Below are positions 46,121-61,269 of a stretch of 64,000 nt of DNA, in pieces. The position numbers and the translations under genes are program-made. The notes under the pieces were generated by a model that saw nothing but the letters and a program-made list of their open reading frames with translations, did no database searches and was not told where the DNA came from. The stretch covers positions 72,890,641 to 72,954,640 of the forward strand of contig CM055313.2 in assembly GCA_029255685.2 (NCBI GenBank), given 5' to 3'. This DNA is from Silene conica (lineage: Eukaryota; Streptophyta; Magnoliopsida; Caryophyllales; Caryophyllaceae). Each line of letters opens with the position of its first letter. The first letter of the stretch is position 1.

Positions 46121-46393
46121 TTTGTGTAATACGAATTGATTTTCCAATAACAGTTATGTAAAATATTTTTTTATAAGAATTAATATAGGCCTTGATTGAG
46201 TGTATGAAACAATATAAACGTACTCTTAGGTCTTACCCACTATAAAATCACTATCAAACTCTAAAAAGTTAGAAGTTCTTAAATAAATGTTAGACAAAGA
46301 TCTTAAGTATGGATTTGTTCACTAATATGTTATGAGCCAACTACACCTAGAGTATTTGAGCCTATAATAATCAGTTAATCACCATAGTAATAG
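46121..46393. other. AT-rich DNA without recognisable content
   Basis: Between the foldback element and the hAT element; I see no gene or clear repeat. Confidence 0.5.
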
Positions 46394-46631
46394 CAGGGCC
46401 ATCTCTGAGATTTCGGGGCCCTGTACGAGATTTTAAAAATGTCCCCTAATACTTTATATATTACGTGGTATATTTATATAAATTAAAATTAAAAATTATT
46501 GTTACCACCCATATTTTTATAAATTATTTGGATCTTATTAGTTAAACTAAAAAAATTAATGTAAACCAGCGTTCGATTTTTTTCAATTACTACACAAATA
46601 AAACTAGCAAAAAATTAAGAAATTTTAATAA

Positions 46632-49111
46632 TCATTATATATATAAAAGAATCTTGGAAAACTGCCTATGTGGCACAATGTGGATTCAGAATTAGGCTAA
46701 TGCAAGTCTCTCATTCAATCTCACAATTTTAGTTGTTTTAAACCAATCATGTTTAACCGCGTGGGCCATCTTTCCATATCAACAAACTAAAACAAATAAA
46801 AAATTTAAATTAATTGAGAACCATGTAATTAACCGTGCATATTTAATATAATTGTATTAATTAATTTGGGTAACAATTCTCAACACCTATTAAAAAAAAC
46901 GGTTTTACTCATTGCAGTACCCAAGTCATTGCAATACCCAAAAAAAACAATAATAATATTTTATCTTTCCTACATTTCCATGAGATAAAAAAGTGTTGTA
47001 ATGTGTATGCTGTGATATTAATTCATTCATTCTGTCGTTCAATCTTGCATTGATAATCAAGTCATACTATTTGTCGTTTTCTCATACTTTCCTCCTGGTA
47101 TTTTTTTCTTCTTATTTTACTCTATTTCATCTTTTTTTTTTTGTGAACATACATTAATTACAAAATACCAATAACTAATAATCATCAATTCTGTGAAACC
47201 AACCACCTTATCAAATTGTCTTCCAAAAACTTTTTACTTTCTCAATGTTGCTCGAAAATCTCAAAGGCGAACAACATTTTTTTCCTCTCCTCTTTTTTCT
47301 TCTTCTTTTTTGTATTCTCAATAAACTCCTCGAAAATGACAGTTGTCTTCCACTTCTTAAAACCTAAAGTAGACAAATTGAATAAATAAAATTTCTGGTT
47401 ATATAATAATTATAATTATAATTTGTCGTCCTCTTTTTAAAAAAACTACACAATCCCATGATTTTTCACGGGTGTTACACTAATGAATTAAAGGAACAGT
47501 GAACTAATAAAAAACAACAAAGCGGTTATAATGAATAAGGAAATACTGTGAAATTGGTTATAATGAAATATATAATTAAACAACACCAATATGAATTGAT
47601 TTTTGAATAAGAAAAACCCATATAATTAAAATTGGTTATACTGAAATATATATACTCGGTATGAAACAGAATAAATTATAAGGAAATAATGTGAAATTTG
47701 GGAATGTGGAATGAAAATAGTTCACGAAACGACCTACCGATAAAGACAATTAAGCAACATAGAAAAAAAAACATAGCATTACATGCCTCACCAGCAACAG
47801 TTACATACATGACGTTCATACTATCAATTTAATTAGATCACTTCAATATCTATCACTCAAAATTGTTCAATTATAATACAACATCAAATCAGCTTGCACT
47901 ATTAATGTGATTACTATAAAAAATTCAGATTTCGAAAAAATTGTAACTATAAAACAATTATACTAGGTATTTACATTTTATCAGAATTACTTGGAATTTA
48001 ATTTAGAGTATTGCCAAAATAATAATTACCACATGATTATAAATTTAGAATTTTTGTCGAAAACACGATAAACGCGCACTTCTAAACCATTAAAGCAGCA
48101 CAACTCTATAGAGCAATTAACAAATGATGTTACTGTTATTTTTGTATTCAATTTTTGTTTTTAGTTATTTCTACTCAATTTTCGGTGTTCATCTATATTA
48201 GACTTTGACTCTTTCATTGTTTTAAGGTATGATTTATATTAGGATTAATTGATAAGAATACTCTGAACTATGGGTGTCCTGCTCAAAATACTTCAAACTT
48301 TATTTTAACTACCAATATAACCAACTAATGCCCTCATTTGCTTTGAATAGGATTTGTTGTTTTGTTAAGTTGTTGTAGCATGTTTTAATGTTGTGATTAG
48401 GTAAATAGATTAACATAGAAGTAAAAAGAGAAAGACGGGTTAAAGAAGGGTTAAAAATTTCTTCACTTAATTAGCATGTAACATGTTATATATCATTATA
48501 AAAGCGAATGTGAGCATTAGTTGGTTATATTGGTAGTTAAAATAGAGTTTGGAGTATTTTGAGCAGGACACCCATATTTCAGAGTATTGTTATCAATTAA
48601 TGATTTATATTAATAATCTTTTAGGTAGTCCATATTTCCCGTTAAGTTTGAAAGGAGACAATTTCCCTTAGCAGTTTGCTTTACAATGACTACTAACAAG
48701 AGTTAAGGCAATCTTTATCCCGTGTTTGTCTTTATCTTCCTAGACCACTCTTCACCCATGGAAAGTTGGACGTTGATATCTCCCGGGTTACAAATAAGGA
48801 TGGTCTAAAAGTCCTTATTTTAGATGACGACAAACACATGTCAACTATAACAAGTAATGTTTTTTACAAGGAGATTTTCGAGAAACTATGAATTTCTCTT
48901 AGACTTTCCAGTTTTTATATCCTACTCTATTGTACTTTGTATTTGAAAATACAAACTTTTATCTTATTATATTAGACTTTCTTTATTTATTTTTATTAAA
49001 GTATTTACATATACACCACAACCGTTATTAGCTTATTTAACAACTTAATTGATCTTTATCTATAAAAATTGAATTAAACAATCCCGTGAATTTTCACGGG
49101 TGTTATACTAG
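46632..49111 (+). mobile_element. non-autonomous Helitron, 2.5 kb
   Basis: The 5' end TCATTATATATATAAAAG follows an A. The 3' end is a perfect 8-bp hairpin CCCGTGAA-TT-TTCACGGG (49083-49100), then TGTTATACTAG followed by T, the CTAG end inserted between A and T. A second hairpin with a CTAA end (47459-47480) may be an older Helitron terminus inside. No Rep/helicase was seen; the interior is AT-rich and non-coding. Confidence 0.82.
48242..48601. mobile_element. MITE of 360 bp inside the Helitron
   Basis: Long terminal inverted repeat: ATTAATTGATAAGAATACTC, then GGGTGTCCTGCTCAAAATAC, mirrored at the right end. The direct duplication GATTTATATTA (48231-48241, 48602-48612) is longer than for hAT or Tourist and near the 9-11 bp of Mutator-like elements. 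Confidence 0.78.
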
Positions 49112-52100
49112 TTGGTATGATATACAACAATTAAGTTGTATTTTTTCATAAATGCAAAACTTAGAACTAAGAACATAAAGTTTTAAATGGCTGAAAAATA
49201 AAATATAAAACACAGACTACGGGGAATCAAACCTAGGATTACTCAACTAATAACCAATAGCCAAACCATTGAGACAAGTTGATTTCCATGCTATATTATT
49301 GCACCAAATATTATAAAATTTGTGTTTTCTTATCTATTGGACTCCCAAAAATTTGGGGCATGTGCAGTCGAACGGCCCACACATGCTAAAGGTCAGCCCT
49401 GAGTAATAGTAGTCCATAGTTGTTATAAATGAATACATGCGGGTGAGGGGTGCTTATTTGACACAAAAGTAAATAAATATTTTATTTTTAATTTTTTACC
49501 CTTCAAGTTTCACTTTTATAAGTTGTACTAGTCTAACACCCGCGGAAAATCACAGGGCTGTTTATTTTTGACTTTTAAAGAAAAGGATCAATTAAATTTG
49601 TTAGATAATCTAATAACATATTTGATGTATATGAGAAGACTTTAATAAAATTAAATAAAAAAGTAAATATATAATACAATATATAAAAACTTCTATTACA
49701 AAAAAGTTGAAAAAAAGTTAAAGGAAAAAACAGCGAAAATGGTCTATATAAACTTATGCATTATTTAGAAACTTGTTTTTTAGAAAATGTCTGTCATTGA
49801 GTGTGAAGCAGTAATATAAAATTGAATTATTGTTCGAAAGTAAAAAGAGCGGTAATATGACACAACAACACGTGATTTATTTTTAAAATCACTCAACATT
49901 AAACGTTTGACATTTAACTTGAAAAAGTTTAACATATATATAAGAAATGGGAAACTATTGTTTTCCAATAAAATAGATTTGAGTTAAAAATGTGAAATAA
50001 ATGGTTTTACAAAACTTATGGACGGAAAACTAAAAAAATTAATAAAATTAAGAAAACTAAATACGGTATTCTAAAATACATCAACATTAAAAAAATCGCA
50101 CTTTAATCATTTATTGAATATAATAAATTAAATTTTAAAAAAAACGATAACATTTCACCCCACCTACCACTCCATTTCTGAAATACCAACAAACCCTCCT
50201 CTTTATCTTCAACCTCTAAAAACCTCTAAATTTTCCATTTTTACCCGATTTATCATGATCATTGCAACCATCATCTTTTGATTATTGATATAAGATTTAA
50301 CATTCGTAGACTCTTTGTCGACAACGTTTGAAATAATCCATGTCATTTGATATTCAAAATGGAAAAAATACCATATTCATATAATATTTATAGAGTAGTT
50401 GAAGTAGAATTCTAATAGACTTGTGTTAGAAGGTTCTAAGTACCCTGATTTTTTAATTTACTTTTTTGAGGACACATTATATTAATGTAAAGAATGTTGA
50501 ATAATGTGACTTATTGCATACTTGGATTATTTCATTAATAAAGTTTTATTAGATTTTGATATTTATTTGTTTATACGAAATTATATTTTTTTCTTTCATA
50601 CTTTTTTTTATCTCAAATAAATTGTTTAAATTCACATATAAACCCTAAGTCACATAGTGAATAGAATTTTATAGGGTATTTGTAGTTGTGAAATTCTACT
50701 CCGTAATAGTCATCTTGTAGAAGCTTCTAAGTAATATATATTATTTTTGGGATACTTTAATGTAAGGAATGCTCAAATAACTTGAATTAATGTATTGAAT
50801 ATTTGGTTTATTTATTTAATAAAGTCAAATAGTTTATTCCTCATACAAATTGTGTGTTTCACTACTATGTTGTTTCAATTATAAAAATCAAGCCCAAAAA
50901 ATGAATTATAAAATCAGTAGGTCTCGTGAGATATCTTCTTTAATTTCACCGATTTAGTGAGGGTCATAATAGGAAAACAAAAACTTCGACGGATCTCGCA
51001 CCCTATCATATGAGAGGTCTCCCAATAACGTTATAGAGAGACTGTGTATCTAAAGTTTTTGGGAATTCAATTTGTGCTGAGAGAGGAATTCATTTTGAAT
51101 ATAGTTTTAAGAGGAATTCAAATTGTGTTGCCTTGATTATAAAAAATAAAATATTAGATACAAAAAGTATGCTAAAAATGAAGAAAAGAGATAAAAAAAA
51201 GTAAAGAATGAAAATAGAAAAACAAAGCGTCAAACATAATGAAAAAGATAAAAATTGTTTAAGCTACACGAAAAAATAAGAAATCACATAAGAAATAATT
51301 TTATGGAAATTTTCTGTATGTATATAATGTATGAAAGCATGGTATATATGCACCTATTGTGAGCGAAGGTTTAGGAAAACCTAATTGATGTTTCCAATCA
51401 CCACATTATTCAGTCAATTATACTATTGCATAAAAAAATAAAAGAGTTATTGGAAGTATAACGGTTGGCGGTATAATTGATATTTTGTTGGTAATTACGT
51501 TATGTAATTTGGATAATAAATGTTTCGGTTTTGAAAAGTGAAACTAGTTTTATGACCAGTGAAATTCACGGGATGTTTAATTTCTAGTGTACAATATTTT
51601 AGTGATTTAATATAATAATATACTAAGATCAACTCAACTTACAGTTTTCATGTTTTAAGAGATATATAAAGTCAATTAGTCTTTTGTACAACAATTTATT
51701 AGAAATTAAAGTCATATACAATGTATACTAAAATACCCTGCAAAATTAAAGTAACTCAACGCAGACTAAAATAAATTAATAATATAGGTATTCATATAAT
51801 CAAATTATATAAAACTATATTGACAAACAAAGATCTCAAAGATAGAGCACCCTCACAAATTAGATATTAAAATTTCATCAATAATTCTGAAAATAACATA
51901 GAACACACAATTAGAAATATTATGACAAAACTAACATTTTGTACGCAGTACCCCTAAAATTGAAGTTAATACAACAATAAATTGTGGAATTAAGAATTTT
52001 AAAGCAACAACTTTATTTAATCTGTAATCTTATACAAAATGTGAATAAATTGATACAAAATATAAGTGACACTACCATTTTATTAACAATAAAGATAAGA

Positions 52101-52279
52101 AATTTTTTTACTTACAAGTTTGCTTTCTATAAAAAATATATAAACAATTGAGGATGTGTTTTATGGCTATTAAATATTCTTTTATTATTATTATCAAATT
52201 TAATATAGGCAAAAATACGGATCAGGATTCAGGACTTTTGAGCACCCGTTGTTCATTATTATGAAGTTTAATATAAACA

Positions 52280-54454
52280 CTAGTTTTATGAATTGTGAAA
52301 TTCACTTGATGTTTTGTTTCTAGTGTAATATTTTTAGTGTTTCTAGTAATTGGATATATAAAATATCAAACACACATTTGATCACCTCGTGAATAATTCA
52401 TGATAGAACATGTTAATAATATAAAGACCAAAGTCGGAATAATTAAATAAGTCCGTAGGTGAAGAATGTTATCTTTTCAAAGGCAAAATGGTGGGGAAAA
52501 CAACAAATACCAAAATAAAACATACAAACGAAAAAAATAAACTATTAATCATTCTTGTTGATGTCGTACGTCTTGTAGTTAGTCTGTAATTTATAATTGT
52601 TTAAGAAATTCTAGTATTTCACTTTTCCATATAGTCTTGTTTCTCCAATGAATCGTCTCTCTATATGTATAAAAAAAAGAATTCAACAATTAGTACAAAA
52701 TAACCATGAATAGTGAAATTTGTTTTATGCAATATCATCGTTATTAACGTAACTTCCTTGTAAATAGTGATAGAAATAGGGAATGAGAATCAAGTCATAA
52801 AGATATAAGTATATTTACCTTTAAAGAGTAACATACAGATCTTGATATAACCCCTAAATGACAACACAACAAATACATACGATCAAGTTGAAATGTGATG
52901 AACAAATTAACTCAATGTAAATTACATAAAAAATAAACAAATTAGTTAATAATTTAATACCTTAATACAATTAACTTGATGTGAATAGAAAGATAAGAAA
53001 GATTAGTGACATATATAATTATAGTAACGAAAAAAATAACAAAAAAAATTGGCTTACAAATTTTGCCTTCCAACAAAAATAACTTTTGAGCATCCTTTTT
53101 TAAATATTATCAAATTTAATATAGGCATAAATATCAATCAACATTGATGATTTTTGACAATTATTTTATTATTATTATGAAATTTAATATAGACATGAAT
53201 ATGAGCCAATGAGAAATGGAATGTATAAGGTTTGTTTACTTGCTGTTATTATTATTTTTGCTTTTACAAAATCGACTTTATATGAGAATGGTTTCAGATA
53301 TTATGTTATGAAATTAAAATATGACTTATGGATAATAATATAGAGTTTGACTTGCCTTTTAATTAGATTTATAGATAAGGTTATTGTTATTTTTAAAATT
53401 CTTTGTACAAAATCCACTTTACATGAGATTAATTTAATATTTTATCTCGTGAAATTAATATATGACATGTGGGTGTCATGTGGATGATAACAAAAAGTTT
53501 GGCTTGCATTTTAATTAGATTTATAGATAAATTTATATTTAAACTTTTTTTCTCATTATTATGAAATTTAATATAGACATAAATATGCAGCAAGAAGAAA
53601 TAAAATGTAAAATTTTTTCTTAATTATTATTATTATTACTATTATTTTATTTCTTTTTCAAAATATATACTTTGCATGAGAGTGGTTTAAGAAGCTGTCT
53701 TATGAAATAAAAAATATGATATGTGAGTGATGGTAAATATTTTAATTTGTTTTTAAAATTATACTCCCTCCGATTTCTTGTGTTGTTCCCTTTTCATTTT
53801 GACACAAGAAATAAGGGAATTAATTTGGACCACACAATACATATGACCCCACATGAAATTTATTTTGGATCACACAATGTTGTCCAAATAAGGAAAGAGA
53901 GAAGATCAATATTATTAGACTAAAATGAAAAGAGGAACAACACAGAAAATCGGAGGGAGTATTTAATTATATAGTTATCGTGTCAATTAGTATTACATTT
54001 TTGTTTTATTTTCAATTTAATTTAAGAATCAAGAAAAATGAATATGAATTAATGAGGCGTGAAATTGTCATATGGAATAAAATGAATAAACTAACCTTTT
54101 ATTTAAATAGTATAAATAATTAAATTAAATAATAAATTAAAATAAATTAAAATTAATGGGTATAAATTGCCATATAGAATAAAATTAAATGCTAAGACAT
54201 GTGGAATTAAATTAAATGCTTTAGTAATAATATAATATCCTTTAATATTATAAATGAGTGAGTTAAATTAAATTAATTAAATTAATTTATAGATATAAAT
54301 TAAGGTCATTTAATAATAAATTGATAATCCATGTCACATCAATTCGCTATGTCACATTAAAAATATGTCAATTTCACATTTAAATATGCCACGTCACATT
54401 TAAAATTAGTCATGACACATTATTGTAGGCGCCCTTTTAATAAGATTTTATAGA
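52280..54454 (-). mobile_element. non-autonomous Helitron, innermost of the three
   Basis: 5' end A|TCTATAAAATCTTATTAAAA at 54454; 3' end AAGTGAATTTCACAATTCAT then AAAACTAG|T at 52280. Its ends are the same family as the middle Helitron. Confidence 0.52.
53764..53959. mobile_element. Stowaway MITE, 196 bp
   Basis: Inverted ends CTCCCTCCGATTT...TGTGTTGTTCC and its complement, flanked by TA on both sides (53762-53763, 53960-53961). Same CTCCCTCC terminus as the copy at 5614-5871, but different inside. Confidence 0.88.
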
Positions 54455-55051
54455 TTGATGGTGAGAAGAGAAATGAATTTGGGGTGTAGTTCTTCACGTG
54501 GAGTTTGGAGAGGGAAAAAAGACACTCTGGTAAAATCTAATTATAAGAATTTGTATTTTAATTGTTGATTGTTGACATTGATGATTGTTGACGTGGATTT
54601 TGTAGGGTGCAAGGTGGTTTTTTACTAATCCTACGTGGCTTTTATTTATTGCTGACGTGGCTTTTACTTGGCGTTTTAAATTAGCCTTTTAATAAGGTTT
54701 TATAGATTTAGTTTTAATGAAAGCCTTGAAAATCTAAGTAGGTATTATGTAATTAATAGTATTATAATAATTATAATAGTTAGTTTTGATTGGCCTAATT
54801 AAAACTAAGTTTGCCAAAGTGAATGAGGAAGCTTTATTAGGCAAATTCTGAAATCTGGTTGCGCCACATCAGCAGTTTTACATTTTGCTTTTATATATAA
54901 TGATAATGATGTTGCACCCCTTCGTTTCACATAATACTCCGTACTAATTATACCCTTAACTTTTACTAAAACGCCCAAAAACATTAAACTGGGCAGCTTA
55001 TTGCCAACATGGTTGTCAACATGTAATTTTTTTCCTGTTTTATTTCACTTA

Positions 55052-56396
<1,345 letters not shown>

Positions 56397-56576
56397 CTTA
56401 CTCATGCACTAACATTTCCCAATTTTTCAATATATTACTTCCAGTTTTACGTTGATTTCTTCATTATTGATCATTAATTATACATAGGGATCACCGTGAG
56501 GCGGGTTTGATGGGTCTCGCTCCACACCCGCTCCACTTGAGACGGGTGTTGGTAATGATTTGATGGCTCATTGGAA

Positions 56577-56765
56577 GAGGATACCAAAAATCCGTTGCGC
56601 CTCTCCCAAATCTTTCATTTGAAAATGTCTCACAAGCCATTCCTTTACGGAAGTAAGCATAAGAGCATCATTTCCAATGAGAATTATGTCATCCACATAA
56701 AAGATTAGGAAAACCAACTTCCTCTCACTAAACTTCATGTATAAACAAGGTTCATCAACACTTCA
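56577..56765 (-). pseudogene. copia reverse transcriptase relic
   Basis: On the minus strand an open fragment reads SVDEPCLYMKFSERK, then VFLIFYVDDIILIGND, MLTSVKEWL and HFQMKDLGEAQRIFGI. It matches the RT of the copia element at 30108-30300 closely, including the catalytic YVDD. No other part of the element surrounds it. Confidence 0.85.
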
Positions 56766-56860
56766 TGTAATCGTAGGTAAGTTTGTATCACTGTTTTATG
56801 GATCAATTTTGTTGAATAGTCAAACCTAATTGGGGATTTGGAGTTGTTGTTGATTGTTGA

Positions 56861-59088
56861 TGTAATACTCCGTATTTAGTATGCTTTATTTTAATTTATA
56901 TCTGACGTGTTGATAAGTATTGAACGGTTATTCGTTAATTAAATTATCGAATACGTGTTTTGTATTTTACATGTACGAGTGTAATGTCGGGTTGAGGAGT
57001 TGTAGTATGTTGAGTGTTACTATAATTTGGGCCTTGTTTAACTTGAAGACCAAGTCAGCCCACATTCATACCGACATCCAGGAAAACACGAAAACACAAA
57101 GTACACAAACAACGTAAACCTTGATGCCTGCCGCCATATATAAGTGAACTACAACACCACCCCTGACCTAATCGACACCCAGAAAACCTCACAAACACTC
57201 AGCCGTCACATCACAGAACACGAGAAAAGGGTTTACACGGTGGACTGTAGGTGCTAAGACTGCTCGAATCTCCATCGAAGTAGGTATACTCACAACAGTT
57301 CACGTTTTCCTTCTTGTTTTCATTCGTTTTAATGCAGTAATTCCGATGCTATACCATGTTTTAAGTTCTGATTTCGTATAATAGTAATCTAGGGAGTGTA
57401 TTAATCGTTTCTAGACCTTAATAGAGTCGTTCCTGGATGTCTATTACCATCGTCGTAGGGTAGTTCAACACCATGGCAGTCTGGTTCTCTTTTCGTTTCG
57501 GAACGGAGTTTTTAACGCTTGATATTGTGTTTGATTTCGATGGGATTTCTGTTAGTATTTGTTCTGGGTAATAAGGGTATTGGTTTGACGGAATCAGGTG
57601 GTTTGTTTGGTGGTGTCGGGGGTGAAGGTGGTGGTTGGGGCTGGTGACAAGGCTGGGTTTCGTCGTGGTTGTCGAGGGACAGGTTGTTGTTTATGTACGT
57701 TTTGTCGTGGGTTTGGATGCTACGTGCTACTGCCTCTTTAATTAATTCACTAACTATTACTTTTGGTTACACTAATCTTGTTACTAATACTATTATTCTT
57801 ACTAATGTTTATCATTATTATTATTCCTATTATTATTATTAATATTATTAATATTATTATTATTATTATTATTACATAAAATGGTGTTAGTAGGTGTTTG
57901 TTTATTTAAGGGTGTTGTTGTAAGTTTTGGGTAATGTATTGTTGGTAATATTATTAATATTGTGATTTAAATTATTATGGATGCTAGAATTTATTTTAAT
58001 ATTGGTTTTGAATATGTCAAAAGTTCGAAATATGAGGTTATTGTCTTTGTATGCTATAATTGGTAAATCTAAACTTAGTAAGTTATTTTTTTGTAAGTTC
58101 TAATTAATTCGTAACAATTGTTTAATGATTGAATGCTATATTTGGTAAGTACCTTTTTTAGAAAGTCCTAAAAATAGTAAGTCTAAACATAGTAAGGTTA
58201 TATTTGGTCAATGATAATTGACATGTACATGAGCATGTTTGTGAATATGTAGGATGGTGTGTTTTATGAGTAATAATCATGGACATGACCGAATAGTTTA
58301 GTAGGGTTTGGTTGTATGGTAGAAATTGATGTTAAGTAATATTTATAGGAACCGAGTTCGAGGTGGAACACTTTTAGCAGCTGTACAAGTGACAATTTCA
58401 TCCGAAAGTTTGAGGTAGGGGAAATATATTATGATTCATGTTATGGCATGAAATGTGTAAGTGATGCTTATTACGAGTTTGATATAATTGATTATTACTG
58501 TACTGTGGATTGTACTATTATTATTGATCACTGTGGAGATCGGGAGGTGTGAAATGGGTCTTGTGATAAGGGTCTTGTGATATGGGTCTTGTGATATGGG
58601 ACTTGTGATATGGCCATGGGAGGTGTGGTGTGATGGAGGTGTGATGTGGTGGAGTTGTGGTGATGATCGAATGATATGGAGATGGAGGAGGATACAGTTT
58701 TATTGTTATTTATGTTTTATCTGTTTACCTACTCAACCTCGCGGTTGACCCTGTGTATTCGTGTGACACCTACGATGATCCGGAATGGGGAGTAGATTTT
58801 ACAGGTCAGTGACAGATGGATTAGAAGCTTGGGCATGGAGAGAGACATGGCTTGGACCTACTTAGAGTTAGACCACACTTAGATACTTTCAGTTGTACTT
58901 TTATTTGTATCAAAGTTTGGACCTCGTAGTTGTTGTACTATCAAGTTTTAATTTAATCGGTTTTTTTATATAAAGTACTTTGGTTGGTTTACTTTGTTAT
59001 TCACTACCTCGGATATTCCGAGATGGTAACAGCTCTATTTATTTGAGAATGTCTTGCTAAAGGCTCTTAAATAAATGGGGGTGTTACA
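56861..59088 (+). repeat. solo LTR, 2.2 kb
   Basis: Starts TGTAATACTCCGTATTTAG, ends GGGGGTGTTACA, with the 5-bp duplication GTTGA (56856-56860, 59089-59093). No internal region or partner. A TA-rich microsatellite lies at 57800-57880. No gene; the type resembles long gypsy (Tekay/Del) LTRs. Confidence 0.8.
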
Positions 59089-59093
59089 GTTGA

Positions 59094-59934
59094 TGTATTG
59101 CTTTACTTAGGTGACAGATTTGTAGAGGAACGTTTCTAGACCATCTCGTGCTGCTTTACCTGTGATTTGCGAATAAGGTACGTTTTGTTTACTCTACCGT
59201 TTGTGTGATTATCTTGTGTTTGTTATTGGATTTGGTTATATGCATTTCCGTGATTCTAATTAGATTGGATTGAAAGAGATGATGATGTGGTTTAGATTCT
59301 GATGGGACTATGTCAGAAGCTAGTGTCATTCTCATGTTCGCCTCTTATGACTTCTGTCACAAGGGAGATGTGCACATTAATGATCTGGGTTGCTCGTTGC
59401 GACGAGGGAGAATTAGGCGGTAAGGCTACATCCCCACTAGCGGCGAGAGTTATTTGTTGCGATGGGTAACATAGAAAGGCTACACATTGTAGTGTGTAGT
59501 CGGTTATTGTGAGTGAGGGAGCAGTGAAGTGGTTGTTGATGCTTGTGATTATTTCATTTGCTTATACTTGATGATTATGCAGATAACTGGCTCCGTTTTG
59601 TTGTTGTATAACCGTGGTGATCCATTAGGGGATGGTGAAGAGTTGTTGAGCAGGTTCATTTTTCGATTAGCTTCCAGAATTTGGAGGGGGGCGAGACATC
59701 TACGATCGGTCTAGTTCTATTGCATAATTTACACATTATCCTAGTTTTGTTTGTGACTTTTGTAGTTAAGTCATTTTCTTTGGTTTGAGACTTGTACGTA
59801 GTTGTAAAGTTATTTTTATACATTTTGCTCTTTATCGATGTTTTTGATGTTCACACCATCGGGAAACCGAGATTGTAACATCTTTATACGCCTTGGTGAT
59901 CCCGGTAAGGCACTTTGATATATAGGTGTGTTAC
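59094..59934 (+). repeat. older LTR fragment interrupted by the solo LTR
   Basis: Ends GGTGTGTTACA. The phrase GAGATGTGCACATTAATGAT (59371 onward) matches, in complement, the solo LTR at 61270-62442. Its beginning could not be located, so it is truncated or very diverged. Confidence 0.5.
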
Positions 59935-61269
59935 ATAAACTTCATAAATGTAACTGCTTTTTCAAACTTTATCTTCAATTCAAAAATTTCAGATTTAGTT
60001 ACTTCATCAACTTCAATTGGGTTATTCTTTTTTTCAATTGTTAGAAGAAGCCATGTTAAAATGGATAGACCAAAAATGGCGAGAGGAACAATTAATGAAA
60101 TAAATATAGGGTATATAATGGAGGATGAAGAATGGGGAATAAATGGAAGAAATAGAGAGTTAAAAATGAAGAAATTAATGGAAAAAAGAGTGTATAATAG
60201 AGGATGAAGAGTGAAGGAATCAATGAAAAATTGGAGGAAAAATAATTGAAAAATCAGGGGAATTATTGTTCATGTGTAAGTGGAATAAAAAAGAAAGAAA
60301 AAAAAGTCATGTTAACAATTAATGGCGCAAATTGACGTTTTTTGCTGTATTAATCACGCTTGGGAATGACTAGTGAAGGTTAAGGGTACGATTAGTATTA
60401 TGTGAAAAGAAGGATTACAACATAGAAAAGTGAAAACTTGAGTGGTACAAAAGAGAAACCCATTATAAAAGAACTAATAGTATGATGAAGAGTCTATTGA
60501 TCCGCAATACTCAAGAAGAGGTGAATTGAGTATTTAAATCTTTTTAAGCTTTTTCGATTTATTAAAGATTTTGTTTGTATGATCAATTATTTAAAGTTTA
60601 TTAGATTAAACTTCAACTAATTGATATGTATGATGATAAATAACGAAACAAACAATAACAACAACACAAGCAATTTTGAAGTGGTTCAGTTTCACAAGTC
60701 GAAACCTACGTCCACTATTCTCGATTAATAATTTTAGTACCTACTTCGGATTACAAAATTATCAACCCACTCGTACAACTTACAGATAGTTGTAACTTAA
60801 ACAAGTACCGTGAAATACTTGCACCTACGAGGCTACGAGTATTGTGAAATACTCAACCAATCAAATATCGCTAAATATTTGACGCACTACGAGTATCGTG
60901 AAATACTCAAACTATCTTACGCTAATAAGAGAGTGTATTAATTGTTCCTTGAGTGTTCACAATTCAACATATGAAACTAATTATGCACTTTAGTCTTATA
61001 ACGATAGATAAATAACCGACACGATTTGTAAAGCATACGACCTTTCAAAAGATTAAAGAACTTTGCAAAACTACGAAGTATAAAACTGTAAAACAGTTTT
61101 TGCGAAAAGCTTCTTGATTTGCGTGAAAGACGTGAGTTATAGTCTCATTGCAATTCTCCTTTTTTATGGATGAATATATTATCTAAGTTTTAGGAAACCC
61201 TAGATCTTTAGAAAAATAAAGATATTATTCTTATATGATAATCTATATTAAATCTTTTAATTAGGAAAT

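Larger units (their letters stand above)
46394..49401. mobile_element. non-autonomous hAT element split by a Helitron
   Basis: The ends are CAGGGCCATCTCTGAG on the left and, in complement, CAGGGCTGACCTTTAG on the right. The 8-bp duplication AGTAATAG lies at 46386-46393 and 49402-49409, the hAT size. Without the Helitron it is about 530 bp and non-coding. Confidence 0.85.
51544..54706 (-). mobile_element. non-autonomous Helitron, middle of the three
   Basis: 5' end A|TCTATAAAACCTTATTAAAA at 54706; 3' end with hairpin CCCGTGAATTTCACTGG then TCATAAAACTAG|T at 51544. Pairing with the 54706 end is by nesting order. Confidence 0.52.
49528..54903 (-). mobile_element. non-autonomous Helitron, outermost of three minus-strand Helitrons
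   Basis: On the minus strand the 5' end is A|TCATTATATATAAAAGCAAA at 54903. The 3' end is GGGTGTTAGACTAG|T at 49528, with an imperfect CCTGTGATTTTCCGCGGG hairpin before it. Both ends resemble those of the plus-strand Helitron at 46632-49111, supporting the pairing. The interior is AT-rich with two further sets of Helitron ends. Confidence 0.62.

Noticed and set aside
49528..54903. Rep/helicase gene of an autonomous Helitron
   Set aside because: No frame over about 70 codons and no HUH or helicase motif was seen; all Helitrons here appear non-autonomous.
60060..60207. Open frame rich in Met, Glu and Lys
   Set aside because: Composition reflects a purine-rich strand; no homologous motif or splice context.
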